Of a stretch of 64,000 nt of DNA, positions 26,976 through 36,982 are shown piece by piece. The notes beneath the pieces are model-generated. The model worked only from the letters and a program-made list of their open reading frames with translations, made no database searches and was not told the DNA's origin. The translations under genes were made by a program, and so were the position numbers. Position 1 is the first letter of the stretch. Each line of letters starts with the position of its first letter. Source of the DNA: Pseudovibrio exalbescens (lineage in GTDB: Bacteria; Pseudomonadota; Alphaproteobacteria; Rhizobiales; Stappiaceae); the NCBI RefSeq assembly GCF_028737195.1, contig NZ_JAQZAJ010000002.1, positions 248,001 to 312,000 on the forward strand, read 5' to 3'.

Positions 26976-28102
26976 TGGACCTTCTTCTCATTCTCACCTA
27001 TGTGGCCATTTGCACGGTCATCTTTAAGGTCTTTCGCATCCCGGTAAACGAGTGGTCATTGACCACCGCCGGCCTTGGCGGCGTGTTTTTGATCGCCGGC
27101 CTGCTTTTGTTGATGAACTACAGCCACCCGGCCACAACCATCGCCACCACGTTTTACCGCACCACCCCCATCATTTCCTACCTGCGCGCGCCCATTGTCG
27201 AGGTCCCCGTCCAACCCAACGTCCGCATTGAAAAGGGCACGCCGCTCTTGGTTCTGGACGACACGGAGGTCCAGAACCGGGTTCAGGAGCTGGAAGCCCG
27301 CAAGGCGCTGGTCGTGGCAGATTTTGATGCCAAGCAGGAAGCCGTCAAAGAAGCGCAGGCAAACGTGCAGGCTGCCAACGCCGCGCTTCAGTTGGCGCAA
27401 ACCCGCCGTGATGATGCCGCTACTCTCGTGGAACGGGATGTGGCGTCCGTTGCTTCTCTGGAATTCCGCGACCGTGAGTTGGAAACCGCGCAGGCCAGCC
27501 TGGCAAGCGCAGAAGCGGCCCTGCGCAGCGCCGAACTTGATGTGGGGGCCCAAACCGCCTCCGGTCAGTCTGCCCAGATCGCAGAAATCGAGTCCCAATT
27601 GGCGCAGGCCAAGTGGGAGCTGGATCAAGCCACGATCAAGGCTCCGGCAGATGGCTATGTCACCAGTCTGGCGGTCCGCCCCGGCTTCATGGCCCGGCGC
27701 ATTGCCCCCAGCATGGTGTTCATCGAAGAGCAGCCCAATCAGGTCATCGCTAGCTTCCTGCAGGTTCACATGCAGCGCCTTCAAGTGGGCGATGAAGCGG
27801 AGGTTGCGTTCCTCGGCATTCCCGGCCGCATCTTCAAAGGCAAGATCTCGGCTGTCATCGAGTACATTCCTGAAGGCCAGGTCGCTCCCAGCGGCGAGAT
27901 CATCTCCCCGGAAGACAGGGGTGATCCGGGTCGCATGAATGTGATCATCGATCTTGACGAAGACATGCGGGAGTACGCCTTGCCGGGCGGCTCATATGGG
28001 CAGGTGGCGGTTTACACCGACTACTTCCACCACGTGTCGATCATTCGCAAGGTGCTGCTGCGCATGCAGTCTTGGCTGCACTACCTCTCCTTCGACCACT
28101 AA
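26975..28102 (+). CDS. HlyD/EmrA-type membrane-fusion protein (YiaV/YibH-like)
   Basis: Periplasmic adaptor. Two N-terminal hydrophobic segments (about residues 3-18 and 32-48), a split biotinyl-lipoyl domain (RAPIVEVPVQPNVRIEKGTPLLVLDD and ATIKAPADGYV seen as separate halves), a long alpha hairpin rich in Ala/Gln/Glu (about 95-215), and a beta-barrel. 375 aa. No transporter or outer-membrane channel gene is adjacent, so any pump partner is elsewhere. Coupled to DUF3302. Confidence 0.85.
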   Translation: MDLLLILTYVAICTVIFKVFRIPVNEWSLTTAGLGGVFLIAGLLLLMNYSHPATTIATTFYRTTPIISYLRAPIVEVPVQPNVRIEKGTPLLVLDDTEVQNRVQELEARKALVVADFDAKQEAVKEAQANVQAANAALQLAQTRRDDAATLVERDVASVASLEFRDRELETAQASLASAEAALRSAELDVGAQTASGQSAQIAEIESQLAQAKWELDQATIKAPADGYVTSLAVRPGFMARRIAPSMVFIEEQPNQVIASFLQVHMQRLQVGDEAEVAFLGIPGRIFKGKISAVIEYIPEGQVAPSGEIISPEDRGDPGRMNVIIDLDEDMREYALPGGSYGQVAVYTDYFHHVSIIRKVLLRMQSWLHYLSFDH

Positions 28103-28105
28103 ACC

Positions 28106-28136
28106 AAAAAGCCCCGGAGCGTTTTCCGGGGCTTTT
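28106..28136. terminator. Bidirectional terminator between HlyD-like gene and trpS
   Basis: AAAAGCCCCGGA/TCCGGGGCTTTT, 12 bp, six-base loop; T runs on both strands. Confidence 0.92.
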
Positions 28137-28163
28137 CTGTCTCAACTGGTAGTCTTCTTGAGG

Positions 28164-29252
28164 TCAGCGGTGGCCATACCGCGCTTCAAGAAGGCCCGCA
28201 ATGCGGCGCACGTCATGCAGAACTGGCTCCGCAATCTCTGCTGCACGCTCTGCACCTTCGCCAAGAATGGCGTCAATGTGCGTAGGATCTTCCACAAGAC
28301 GCTTCATCTCCTCACACATGGGCGCAAGCTTTGCCACAGCCAGTTCGGAGAGCGCAGGCTTGAACGCGGAGAACTGCTGTCCACCGAACTCGGCGAGCAC
28401 TTCATCCTTGGTCTGGCCTGACAGCGCTGCGTAGATGCCAACCAGGTTGTTGGCTTCTGGACGCTCTTCAAGGCCCTTCACTTCGCTTGGCAGTGGTTCC
28501 GGGTCCGTCTTCGCCTTTTTGATCTTTTTGGCAATGGCGTCCTGATCATCGGTCAGGTTGATGCGGGACAGATCAGAAGGGTCGGACTTGGACATCTTCT
28601 TGGTACCGTCCCGCAAGCTCATGATGCGGGTCGCGGTGCCTGCAATCATTGGCTCTGTCAGCGGAAAGTACAGCTCATCCGGCATTTCCGGATTTGGCTC
28701 AGGGTTTGGCACGCCAAGGCCCAGTTCCTTGATCCGCTCTGCATAGTCGTTGTTGAACTTCTGTGCGATGTCGCGGGTCAGCTCAAGGTGCTGTTTCTGG
28801 TCTTCGCCAACCGGCACGTGGGTTGCACGATAAGCCAGAATGTCAGCGGCCATCAGGTTTGGATAGGCGAACAGGCCAACACTTGCGTTTTCCTGGTTCT
28901 TGCCTGCCTTGTCCTTGAACTGTGTCATGCGCTTCAGCCAGCCCATGCGCGCGATACAGTTGAACACCCATGCCAGTTCGGCGTGTTCCTTCACCTGGCT
29001 CTGGTTGAAGATGATCGCTTTCTTCGGATCAATGCCCGCTGCCAGATAGGCAGCCGTGACTTCACGGGTGGCGCGGGTCAGGTCTTCAGGGTCTTGCCAC
29101 ACGGTAAGGGCGTGCAGATCCACCACGCAATAAAGCGCTGGCATCTGGTCCTGAAGCGGAACAAAGCGAGAGATGGCACCAAGATAGTTGCCAAGGTGAA
29201 GGTTGCCGGTGGGTTGAACACCGGAGAAAACGCGGGGCTGAAACGCCGTCAT
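28164..29252 (-). CDS. trpS: Tryptophanyl-tRNA synthetase
   Basis: Class I synthetase charging tRNA-Trp. HIGH-type motif in [12 protein letters not shown] near the N-terminus and KMSKSDPSD. 362 aa. Third gene of glnD-murJ-trpS, 113 bases after murJ. Confidence 0.96.
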   Translation of the reverse strand: MTAFQPRVFSGVQPTGNLHLGNYLGAISRFVPLQDQMPALYCVVDLHALTVWQDPEDLTRATREVTAAYLAAGIDPKKAIIFNQSQVKEHAELAWVFNCIARMGWLKRMTQFKDKAGKNQENASVGLFAYPNLMAADILAYRATHVPVGEDQKQHLELTRDIAQKFNNDYAERIKELGLGVPNPEPNPEMPDELYFPLTEPMIAGTATRIMSLRDGTKKMSKSDPSDLSRINLTDDQDAIAKKIKKAKTDPEPLPSEVKGLEERPEANNLVGIYAALSGQTKDEVLAEFGGQQFSAFKPALSELAVAKLAPMCEEMKRLVEDPTHIDAILGEGAERAAEIAEPVLHDVRRIAGLLEARYGHR

Positions 29253-29365
29253 TAGAAAGTTTCCCTAGATACTACGGCCTGTTGGAAGGGCCTGATGGGC
29301 ATGCAATATGCGCATGCACTGTTAGCGGCTCGCCCTCGTGCTGGCAAGGTGTTCAAACGGCGAAA

Positions 29366-30934
29366 CTAGCTGGTGCCGGAGGTTTTCCGCCCTGCAAACC
29401 GCTTGGCATATCCCAGAAAGTTCACCGCCCCGGTAACTTGGGCAAATACACCAAAGGAAATCATACCTGCAGTTACCAGAAGCGCCAGATGCCCGGCCCT
29501 GACCAGAAACTGCGGCGAGGTTGCCCCCGGCACATAGGTCGACAAGCCCAGCACGACACCGCCCATCAGCACGCTCGCCAACAGCAGCAAAGGCACCCGG
29601 CGCACTGCAGCGGCGTCCAGCTTGAAGTGCCCCCGCTTGTAAAGCAGCAGGCCCAACAGCGCCGTGTTCACCCATCCGGCCACAGAGGTTGCCACCGCAA
29701 TGCCCACATGGGCCATGAATGGGAACAGGGCCAACGCCAGACCCACGTTGATCACCATGGCAACACCAGCAAAGTACATGGGCGTCTTGGTGTCCTCGCG
29801 GGAGAAGTACCCCGGCGAAAGAACCTTGTTCAGCACAAAGGCAGGCAGGCCAACGGCAAACGCCATCAAGGCCCATGCGGTCTGGTCCACCGCTTCCGGG
29901 CCAAATGCACCACGCTCAAACAGCACACTGATCACTTCTCGTGGGATCAGTACCAGCGCCACTGCGGCGGGCAAGGTCAGCGCCAGAGCAAATTCCATGG
30001 ATCGGTTCTGGATGCGCAGCACTTCTTCATCCTGCCCGGAACGCAGTGAGCGCGTCAGGCTGGGCAGCAGCACAACGCCAATGGCAATGCCCACCACGCC
30101 AAGCGGCAGCTGATAGACCCGGTCCGCGTAGTAAAGGAAAGAGTTGGCGCTTTCCTGCATGGAGGCGATAATGGTGCCAACGGTAATGTTGATCTGGGTA
30201 ATGCCTCCAGCCAGAACGCCAGGCAGGCCAAGGGCCAGAAGGCGCTTGACGCCGGGTGTCCAGCGCGGGCGAAACAGTGGGATTTTGAAGCCCAAGCGTT
30301 TCAGGTCCACCGCCACAAACGCCAGCTGAACCACACCCGCAACGGCGACACCCGCTACCAGAATAACGCCTGTTGTGGCATCAGGTTCCAGCCCGGCAAG
30401 CCCAATGCCGGCAAGCACCAAGCCCATCACCACATTCAACATGACCGGTGCCATGGCTGCCGCAGCAAAGCGCTGGAAGGTGTTCAAGATACCGCTGATG
30501 AAGGCCAGCAGCGACATGAACAAAAGGTAGGGAAAGGCCACCCGCGCCATCAACACGGTCAGGTCATACTTTGCCGGATCACTGAAGTACCCCGGTGCCA
30601 GCACGTACACCAACAGCGGCATGGCGATTTCAGCCAGCGCCGTGACCACCACCAGTGTCCAGAAAAGCGCTGCTGCAATCTCCCCGGCAAACTGGCGCGC
30701 GCCCTCCTCTCCCTTTTCTTCGAGGGAGCGGGCAAAAAGCGGCACAAAGGCAGAGTTGAAGGCCCCTTCCGCAAACAGGCGGCGAAACAGGTTCGGCAGC
30801 CGAAACGCCACCACAAAAGCATCCGCCACCGGCCCGGCCCCGACAAAGGCGGCGAGCATCACATCACGCAGAAAGCCGAGAAGACGGCTGAGCAGGGTTG
30901 CCCCGCCAACGGTTGCAAAGTTTCTGAACAGCAT
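29366..30934 (-). CDS. murJ: Lipid II flippase MurJ (MviN)
   Basis: MOP-superfamily inner-membrane protein that flips lipid II for peptidoglycan synthesis. Strongly hydrophobic throughout with about 14 predicted segments; the N-terminal ATVGGATLLSRLLGF and GAFNSAFVPLF are characteristic. 522 aa. Nine bases after glnD, so likely coupled. PBP1A at 52179-54467 uses its product. Confidence 0.95.
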   Translation of the reverse strand: MLFRNFATVGGATLLSRLLGFLRDVMLAAFVGAGPVADAFVVAFRLPNLFRRLFAEGAFNSAFVPLFARSLEEKGEEGARQFAGEIAAALFWTLVVVTALAEIAMPLLVYVLAPGYFSDPAKYDLTVLMARVAFPYLLFMSLLAFISGILNTFQRFAAAAMAPVMLNVVMGLVLAGIGLAGLEPDATTGVILVAGVAVAGVVQLAFVAVDLKRLGFKIPLFRPRWTPGVKRLLALGLPGVLAGGITQINITVGTIIASMQESANSFLYYADRVYQLPLGVVGIAIGVVLLPSLTRSLRSGQDEEVLRIQNRSMEFALALTLPAAVALVLIPREVISVLFERGAFGPEAVDQTAWALMAFAVGLPAFVLNKVLSPGYFSREDTKTPMYFAGVAMVINVGLALALFPFMAHVGIAVATSVAGWVNTALLGLLLYKRGHFKLDAAAVRRVPLLLLASVLMGGVVLGLSTYVPGATSPQFLVRAGHLALLVTAGMISFGVFAQVTGAVNFLGYAKRFAGRKTSGTS

Positions 30935-30943
30935 CTTGTATCA

Positions 30944-33772
30944 CTAGCTGGCCAGTCGCGCTCGGCGACGGCGATGGCGGGTTTGGCGTGGCTTCTTGAC
31001 GGCTTCACCGTCGAAAGCCTCCGTTATCCGCGCCTTTATGGCATCCTGACGACCAACATTGCTTATTTTCTGCCCGGTAAGGTCGGTCACGTAGAAGACG
31101 TCCACCGCTTTTTCGCCAAAGGTCACCACATGGGCGGAGGCAATGTTCAAGTTCAGTTCCGAAAGCGCATTCGTCAGACTGAACAACAGGCCGGGGCGGT
31201 CGAGGCCGGAGGCTTCCACCACCGTGAAATGCTCAGACCAGGAGTTGCTGACACTCACAGAAGTGCGCACATCAAACGCCTCGTTTTTCTGCAAGGCGTT
31301 CTGTTGCTTGCGACTAGGCTTTGGAATCGGTTTGGTGCCGTGCAAGGCTTTCTCGATGATCTCGGTAATGCGCTTGCCGCGTCGCATCTCATCAGCGTCC
31401 AGCGGCAATTCTCTGCGAATGGTAATGGTATCGAGGGCGAGGCCATCCTTGGTGGTGTCGATCTGCGCATCAACGATGTTGGCGCCAGCGGCGTAACAGG
31501 CCTGCGCGATGATGGAGAGCAAACGTGGATGGTCAGGTGCCAGCACGGTGATCTCGGTGATTTCCTCAAAGGCGTGCGGCTGGACCATGGTGGCCAGGTG
31601 CTCTTCCTTCTGGTCGGTTGTGCGGATCAGCTCGGCATGGCGCAGTTTGCGGTCCAGGTCCACCCGTAACCAGTAAGCCGGGTAATGACGTCCAAGGTAG
31701 GCCTGCCTTTCTTCCTCCGGCCAGTGCTCCAGACGTTCCAAAACCTCTTGTTTGGCATAGTCGAGCCGCTGCCGGTGAGACAGCTGACCATGGCCGCCAC
31801 TCATGATTGTTTCGGACTCGTAATAAAGTGTTCTGAGCAGCTGCCCCTTCCACCCGTTGAAGGTGTTGGGCCCCACCGCGCGGATGTCCGCCACGGTCAG
31901 GATCAACAGCAGCTTGAGGCGCTCAAGGCTCTGTACCTTGTTGCAGAAGTCTCGGATCGTTTGCGGATCATTCAGATCCCGAGACTGGGCAACGTTGCTC
32001 ATTTCAAGGTGCATCTCAACCAACCAGGCCACCGTATCGGTCTCGGACGGGCTTAGGCCAAGCCGGGGGCACAAGGCACGGGCAATGCGGGCACCGGCCA
32101 CGGAATGGTCTTCAGGTCGGCCCTTGGCAATGTCGTGCAGCAGCGTGGCCACATAAAGCACGGTGCGGTTCGGAATGGTTTTGATCAGGTCCGTTGAAAG
32201 CGGGTGGTTTTCGCTGCCAAGGCCCCGCTCAATTTCGGACAACACGCCAATAGAGCGGATCAAGTGCTCATCCACTGTGTAGTGATGGTACATGTTGAAC
32301 TGCATCATGGCGACGATCTTGCCAAACTCCGGCAGAAAACGCCCCAGCACGCCCGCCTCATTCATCGAGCGCAACACGATTTCAGGATCGGAGCGTGAGG
32401 TCAGCACCTTCAGGAACAACCGGTTCGCCTTTTCGTCCTCCCGCAGTGTGTTGTCGATCAGCCGCAAAGAGCGGCGCATCAGCTTCAACAGCTCGGGGTG
32501 CATGTCCAGATTGTTGCGATCAAGCAGATAGAACACCCGGATGAGGTTCACGGGATCGCTTTTGAATACTTCTTTGGAGGCATGCACCAATCGGCCATTT
32601 TCAATGAAGAAGTCCTTGGTGCCCTTGATGGCGGTCTTGCGCGACCTGCGCCCCGGTACCATCACGTTCAAGAAACGCGACAGACTCGGTGCGGACTTTA
32701 CATGTTGTTCCTCCAACGCAGCCGCAAAAATGCGGGTCAGGTCCCCCACATCCTTGGCCACGAGGAAGTAGTGCTTCATGAAGCGTTCAACGTCCCGCAT
32801 TCCGGGATGGTCTTTGTAGCCAAGGCGCTCGGCAATCTCACGCTGCACGTTGAAGGACAGACGGTCATCTTCTCGCCCGGTGAGAAAATGCAGATGGCAC
32901 CGCACTGCCCAGAGAAAATCTTGAGACTTGCGGAAGCGGTTCAGCTGCCCCCGAGAGAAAACGCCAATTTCTGCAAGATCGGCTCCATTATCCACTCGGT
33001 AGAAGTATTTTCCGATCCAGAACAGCGTGTTCAGGTCGCGAAGACCGCCTTTGCTTTCCTTCACATTGGGTTCTACCAGATAGCGCGAGGACCCCTGCCG
33101 CTCATGGCGTTCATCCCGCTCGGCCAGCTTGGCCTCAATGAACTCCTTGCCGGTCTGCGCAACGATTTCCTTGTCGAAGCGTTTGACCAGCTCGTCAAAC
33201 AGTTCTGCATCGCCCCAGACAAGGCGGGATTCCAACAGCGCCGTGCGCACGGTCATGTCTGCCTTTGCCTGACGCATGCATTCGTCAAGGTTTCGGGTGG
33301 AATGCCCTACCTTCAGCCCCATGTCCCAGAGCATGTAGAGAATGTACTCCACGATCTGGTCTCCCCAGGGGGTCTGTTTGTACGGCCACAGGAAAAGCAG
33401 GTCCACGTCTGACTTCGGTGCCAGTGTCCCTCGGCCATAACCACCAACGGCAATCACGGAGAGGCGCTCCGCTTTGCTGGGGGTCGGGTTGGGGTAGACG
33501 CGTTTTGTGGCGAACTCGTAAATCACTTTGATGAGGAGATCCTGAACGAAGCTCAGGCGCTCGGCGCAGTGGCGCCCACTCCCATCTGCAAACAGCATTT
33601 GCTCGATGGTCTTTCGGGCATCGCTGTTCAGTTCCTTCAGCCGACCTAGGATGGCGTTCCGCACCTTGGGGCTTGATGGGTCTCCACCATGCTCGGAAAT
33701 CACGTTCTCAAAAGAGACGAGAACGTCGTTGACCGGTACCAGATGTTCGATCTCAAGGTCGCGTGGTGTCAT
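30944..33772 (-). CDS. glnD: [Protein-PII] uridylyltransferase / uridylyl-removing enzyme
   Basis: Nitrogen sensor that uridylylates PII when glutamine is low. Domains in order: nucleotidyltransferase (GGYGRG...KSDVDLLF, Asp122 and Asp124), GlnD helical region, HD domain (LLHDIAKGRPEDHS, about residue 540) for deuridylylation, and two ACT domains (about 735-815 and 850-925) that bind glutamine. C-terminus very basic. 942 aa. First gene of glnD-murJ-trpS. Confidence 0.96.
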   Translation of the reverse strand: MTPRDLEIEHLVPVNDVLVSFENVISEHGGDPSSPKVRNAILGRLKELNSDARKTIEQMLFADGSGRHCAERLSFVQDLLIKVIYEFATKRVYPNPTPSKAERLSVIAVGGYGRGTLAPKSDVDLLFLWPYKQTPWGDQIVEYILYMLWDMGLKVGHSTRNLDECMRQAKADMTVRTALLESRLVWGDAELFDELVKRFDKEIVAQTGKEFIEAKLAERDERHERQGSSRYLVEPNVKESKGGLRDLNTLFWIGKYFYRVDNGADLAEIGVFSRGQLNRFRKSQDFLWAVRCHLHFLTGREDDRLSFNVQREIAERLGYKDHPGMRDVERFMKHYFLVAKDVGDLTRIFAAALEEQHVKSAPSLSRFLNVMVPGRRSRKTAIKGTKDFFIENGRLVHASKEVFKSDPVNLIRVFYLLDRNNLDMHPELLKLMRRSLRLIDNTLREDEKANRLFLKVLTSRSDPEIVLRSMNEAGVLGRFLPEFGKIVAMMQFNMYHHYTVDEHLIRSIGVLSEIERGLGSENHPLSTDLIKTIPNRTVLYVATLLHDIAKGRPEDHSVAGARIARALCPRLGLSPSETDTVAWLVEMHLEMSNVAQSRDLNDPQTIRDFCNKVQSLERLKLLLILTVADIRAVGPNTFNGWKGQLLRTLYYESETIMSGGHGQLSHRQRLDYAKQEVLERLEHWPEEERQAYLGRHYPAYWLRVDLDRKLRHAELIRTTDQKEEHLATMVQPHAFEEITEITVLAPDHPRLLSIIAQACYAAGANIVDAQIDTTKDGLALDTITIRRELPLDADEMRRGKRITEIIEKALHGTKPIPKPSRKQQNALQKNEAFDVRTSVSVSNSWSEHFTVVEASGLDRPGLLFSLTNALSELNLNIASAHVVTFGEKAVDVFYVTDLTGQKISNVGRQDAIKARITEAFDGEAVKKPRQTRHRRRRARLAS

Positions 33773-33862
33773 CTTTAAACTTCCATGGAGCGAGCAACGC
33801 AGAAAATGACGCTTTAGCTCAACTCAACGCAAAATCGTTTCAAAAAGCTGAGGCGATTCACC

Positions 33863-34234
33863 CTAAACGTTATCGCGCGCAGAAACCACACGGAGTTGAT
33901 GCAAAAGATGGTTCAGGGACTCGTCAGAAAGACCACCTATTTTCAGTGCCAGCAAGTTCGCCAGCTCAGTGGCTTGGGGGCTTAATCCCCCTGTATCAAT
34001 GGTAATGCGCGGGTCGGAAAGCTCGGCGAGGCGCTGCAGTTCTTCCGCTTCATCCCAAATCACGTTGAAATAGGTGATGATGCGCTGGACCATGTACCAT
34101 GTTGGTTTACTGCGCTTTCCGTGTTCCAGAGCGGACAGATAGGCTGAGGAAACGGAGAGCGCTTCCGCCATCTCTTTCAATGTCACGTTTCGTTTTATGC
34201 GTAGCTCGCGCACCTTCGCACCAAAAGGCGTCAT
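33863..34234 (-). CDS. XRE-family HTH regulator
   Basis: Small DNA-binding protein: HTH at residues ~6-62 (LKEMAEALSVSSAYLSALEHGK) and a ~60-residue C-terminal helical tail. 123 aa. Its ATG overlaps the smr stop by four bases, so it is the last cistron of tim44-mltA-smr-xre. In relatives this gene usually sits upstream of gyrB; targets unknown. Confidence 0.85.
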   Translation of the reverse strand: MTPFGAKVRELRIKRNVTLKEMAEALSVSSAYLSALEHGKRSKPTWYMVQRIITYFNVIWDEAEELQRLAELSDPRITIDTGGLSPQATELANLLALKIGGLSDESLNHLLHQLRVVSARDNV

Positions 34235-34857
34235 GAGTAATCCCCGCTTACTCCCTTGCGTCGGCGGATTCTAACATAAAGGGCCCCCTCTCCGCCGTGC
34301 GACGCATGCGCCTGCTCAAAGCCCACAACGAAGCTGCGGAAGTCCGGGAGCGACAGCCATTGCGGCACCATACGGCGCAGCACCCCGCGCGTATCCCCGT
34401 AAGGTGCGCTGTCCGGGCTCGCACCTTTCCCCGTGATCACAAGCACCAGTGAATGACCGGAGGCCTGACTTTGAAAAAGAAATCCCCGCAGCCGGTCATG
34501 GGCTTGATGTTGTGTCATGCCATGCAGGTCGATACGGGCATCAATCGGCTTGCCACGGCCACGCACCACCTTGCGTCGTTCCCGCTTGGCCATGGGGGCC
34601 AGCGGTGGCAGCGGCGGCGGGGTTGGCTTACTTGGCATGCTCACGCCGTTAAGCTGCTGTTTTTTTGTGTCTTTTACAGGTGATGCTTTTGCTGCGGTCG
34701 CAGGCTCGCTGTCGGTTACCTGTTCCTCAAGCGCTTCAACAAACGCTGCGCGGTTGGCCTTGATGGGTGTCAGCGTGGCCGTCACCTTCTGCCAAAGCGC
34801 CTTGTCTTCCTTGCTCAAGGCCTTGCGGCGGGATCTTTTTCGGCTCTCAGCGATCAT
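34231..34857 (-). CDS. Smr/MutS2-C domain protein
   Basis: Single-domain Smr protein, a family with nicking or RNA-cleaving activity. Smr domain about residues 105-200: IDLHGMTQHQAHDRL, VLVITGKG, HGGEGALYVRIRR. The N-terminal half is basic, Pro/Ala-rich and probably disordered. 208 aa. Overlaps mltA and xre by 4 bp each. Confidence 0.87.
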   Translation of the reverse strand: MIAESRKRSRRKALSKEDKALWQKVTATLTPIKANRAAFVEALEEQVTDSEPATAAKASPVKDTKKQQLNGVSMPSKPTPPPLPPLAPMAKRERRKVVRGRGKPIDARIDLHGMTQHQAHDRLRGFLFQSQASGHSLVLVITGKGASPDSAPYGDTRGVLRRMVPQWLSLPDFRSFVVGFEQAHASHGGEGALYVRIRRRKGVSGDYS

Positions 34858-35960
34858 CGGCCTTCTGCATCTTTACCTGTTTGTGCTCTCGGTCGCAGAA
34901 CGACGAAATCAGCTTTGTGGCGCGTCCGCCCAGCCTTGTCCCCGGCTGCCGGACCGCTGCCAAAGAAGATATCCCCTCGAGCTGATCCGAGTATTGCCGA
35001 GCCGGTGTCATGGGCAACCATCAATCGGTTGAAGGGTTTAACCGCTCCCCGAGCGTCAGGCAAGCGGGTCCCGATGAAAATGGGTAAGCCATATTCGTGG
35101 AAACGCGGGTCTATCGCCAAACTACGCTCAGCCACAAGCGGCACGCCGGCTGCGCCGATCGGGCCATCTTCCCGGTTATTCTCCTCTTCAAGGGTGAAGA
35201 AGATGTAGGAGCGGTTCTCGCGCATCAACTCCAGCGCGCCCTTCGGGTGTGCGCCCATCCAGTCCCGTATGGCTTGCATGGACATGTCCTCTCGGGCAAC
35301 TTGTCCCCGTTCAATGAGAAGCCGTCCAACCGGTGTGTAAGGGTGTCCGGACTTGCCCGCAAACCGCAGGCGATAGGTTCTTCCATCTTCAGTTTCAACC
35401 CGGGCAGACCCTTGAATGGCCGTGAAAAAGGCGTCCACCGGATCCTTAACCCACAGAACTTCAAGATTTTTTCCGTCCAGCGCTCCATCCATCACCGCAG
35501 CTCGGTCTGGCAGGTTGCGCCGATCCTTTGGCAGGCCATGAAGTGGCCATGCGTAGTCCTTGGTTTTCTTCAACGAGCCTTGCAGGACGGGCTCATAATA
35601 CCCGGTTACAAACCCGGCTTCGTTTGCACGCAGAGCAATGAAGTTCTCTTCAAAAAACTTTCGGGCTTGCCGATTGGAGGCGGGCACGAGGGCGCGGGCT
35701 TTCTTGCAAAGCTCTGCGATTAATTCCCCTTCTTTCCCCCTGGCCTTGGTTGCCGGGCGGTGGCAGGAGCGCGCAAACGCATGAAGGGCCGCAGAATGAT
35801 CATCTGCAGCCCATCCAAAAATCTCTGAAAATTCAATAGGTTGCATTGGCGGTCCGCTTGCTTGTGCTTGCTTTGCGTAAAAAGCAAGGGCGGCTCCGGC
35901 CAAAACAAAAAGGGAGGCCGCTAAAAAAAGCCGCCATCCCTTCACGCTGTTTGAGCTCAT
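34854..35960 (-). CDS. mltA: Membrane-bound lytic murein transglycosylase A
   Basis: Cleaves peptidoglycan to 1,6-anhydro-muropeptides. N-terminal signal anchor (about residues 8-30), MltA beta-barrel (GYYEPVLQGS, SARVETEDGRTYRLRFAG) and 3D domain with catalytic Asp in GDIFFGSG preceded by AHDTGSAI. No lipobox Cys is visible at the signal region, so it may be anchored by the helix or be periplasmic. 368 aa. Overlaps tim44 and smr. Confidence 0.92.
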   Translation of the reverse strand: MSSNSVKGWRLFLAASLFVLAGAALAFYAKQAQASGPPMQPIEFSEIFGWAADDHSAALHAFARSCHRPATKARGKEGELIAELCKKARALVPASNRQARKFFEENFIALRANEAGFVTGYYEPVLQGSLKKTKDYAWPLHGLPKDRRNLPDRAAVMDGALDGKNLEVLWVKDPVDAFFTAIQGSARVETEDGRTYRLRFAGKSGHPYTPVGRLLIERGQVAREDMSMQAIRDWMGAHPKGALELMRENRSYIFFTLEEENNREDGPIGAAGVPLVAERSLAIDPRFHEYGLPIFIGTRLPDARGAVKPFNRLMVAHDTGSAILGSARGDIFFGSGPAAGDKAGRTRHKADFVVLRPRAQTGKDAEGR

Positions 35961-36694
35961 TCGCCGGATTCAGTCGCCACCAGTTTCCAGTTAGGGTCTG
36001 GTGTTCCGGTCTCGCGGCTGAAGGTCCAGATGTCGGTCACTTCGGTCACGTTTGTCGGGTCACCTTCAACGATATGCCCCTCCGGACCGCGGGTCGCGGT
36101 GATCAGCTGGCTCTTGATCTTCAAGGTGAGCTGCGCAACCTTGTCCTTCAATTCCGCATCAGAAATGCTGGCTTTCTGAATGCCGATAAAGGTGAAGTCT
36201 ACGCGCTCCTTACGGGCCTCACGAGCTTCGATTGCGGCCACGAAACCTTCGTAAACATCCTCAGAAAGCAATGACTTAAGGGTCTTGCGGTCACCTTGTG
36301 CGAAGGCGGTGACAATCATTTCATAGGCCGCACCTGCGCCCTGCAGAAACTCCTTGGGATTAAAGCCAGGCTCTGCGGCGAGGATAGCGCGGAGATTGTC
36401 GTTCAGCGGCGTATTCACTGGCGCCATCTGGTCAATGGCTTCTTCGGCAAGCTCTTGTGCCTCATTGGCATTTACACCGGCAGGTTGCTGCGCACTGCCC
36501 GGCAACTGAATGACATTGTCACCAGACTGGCCTTGCGGTGCATGCTGAGCATCCTTGCCCGGTTGAGCGGAGTACGGATCATAAGGCGGATTTTCGTTCC
36601 CTGTCCGCTTGCCCAAGACTGAACGGAGACGCAGGAAAATGACCACTGCTACGACCAGAATGATGATATTGGTGACGTCGAAAATTTCGCTCAT
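35957..36694 (-). CDS. Tim44/TimA domain protein
   Basis: Inner-membrane protein with one N-terminal helix (residues ~9-25) followed by a polar linker and a Tim44-like domain (about 95-240; FNPKEFLQGAGAAYEMIV). 245 aa. Known bacterial homologues are thought to act in membrane protein or envelope biogenesis. First gene of the four-gene coupled operon and divergent from fxsA. Confidence 0.88.
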   Translation of the reverse strand: MSEIFDVTNIIILVVAVVIFLRLRSVLGKRTGNENPPYDPYSAQPGKDAQHAPQGQSGDNVIQLPGSAQQPAGVNANEAQELAEEAIDQMAPVNTPLNDNLRAILAAEPGFNPKEFLQGAGAAYEMIVTAFAQGDRKTLKSLLSEDVYEGFVAAIEAREARKERVDFTFIGIQKASISDAELKDKVAQLTLKIKSQLITATRGPEGHIVEGDPTNVTEVTDIWTFSRETGTPDPNWKLVATESGE

Positions 36695-36982
36695 GTCGCG
36701 TTACCGACCAATCCTTTGTAGTTAATGCTGCCGCATCTCGACATCGCCCCTCGGCTCAGCGTGACACGCCCTAAACAGCCATAGTGTACATATTGACCCC
36801 AATCTAAGGGTTATGAGGCCAACATCCAATGGCTTAGCACCATATCAAACACGAATTTTATTGCCGATGCCCCTTTAGACTCGAAGTAGAGAGGTCTTCC
36901 GCGACATTACCAGCAATACATACTCGCAATTTTGGCCATCAACCCATATATATAGGGCGTTTGGTAAAACAATGCGAGCGCC

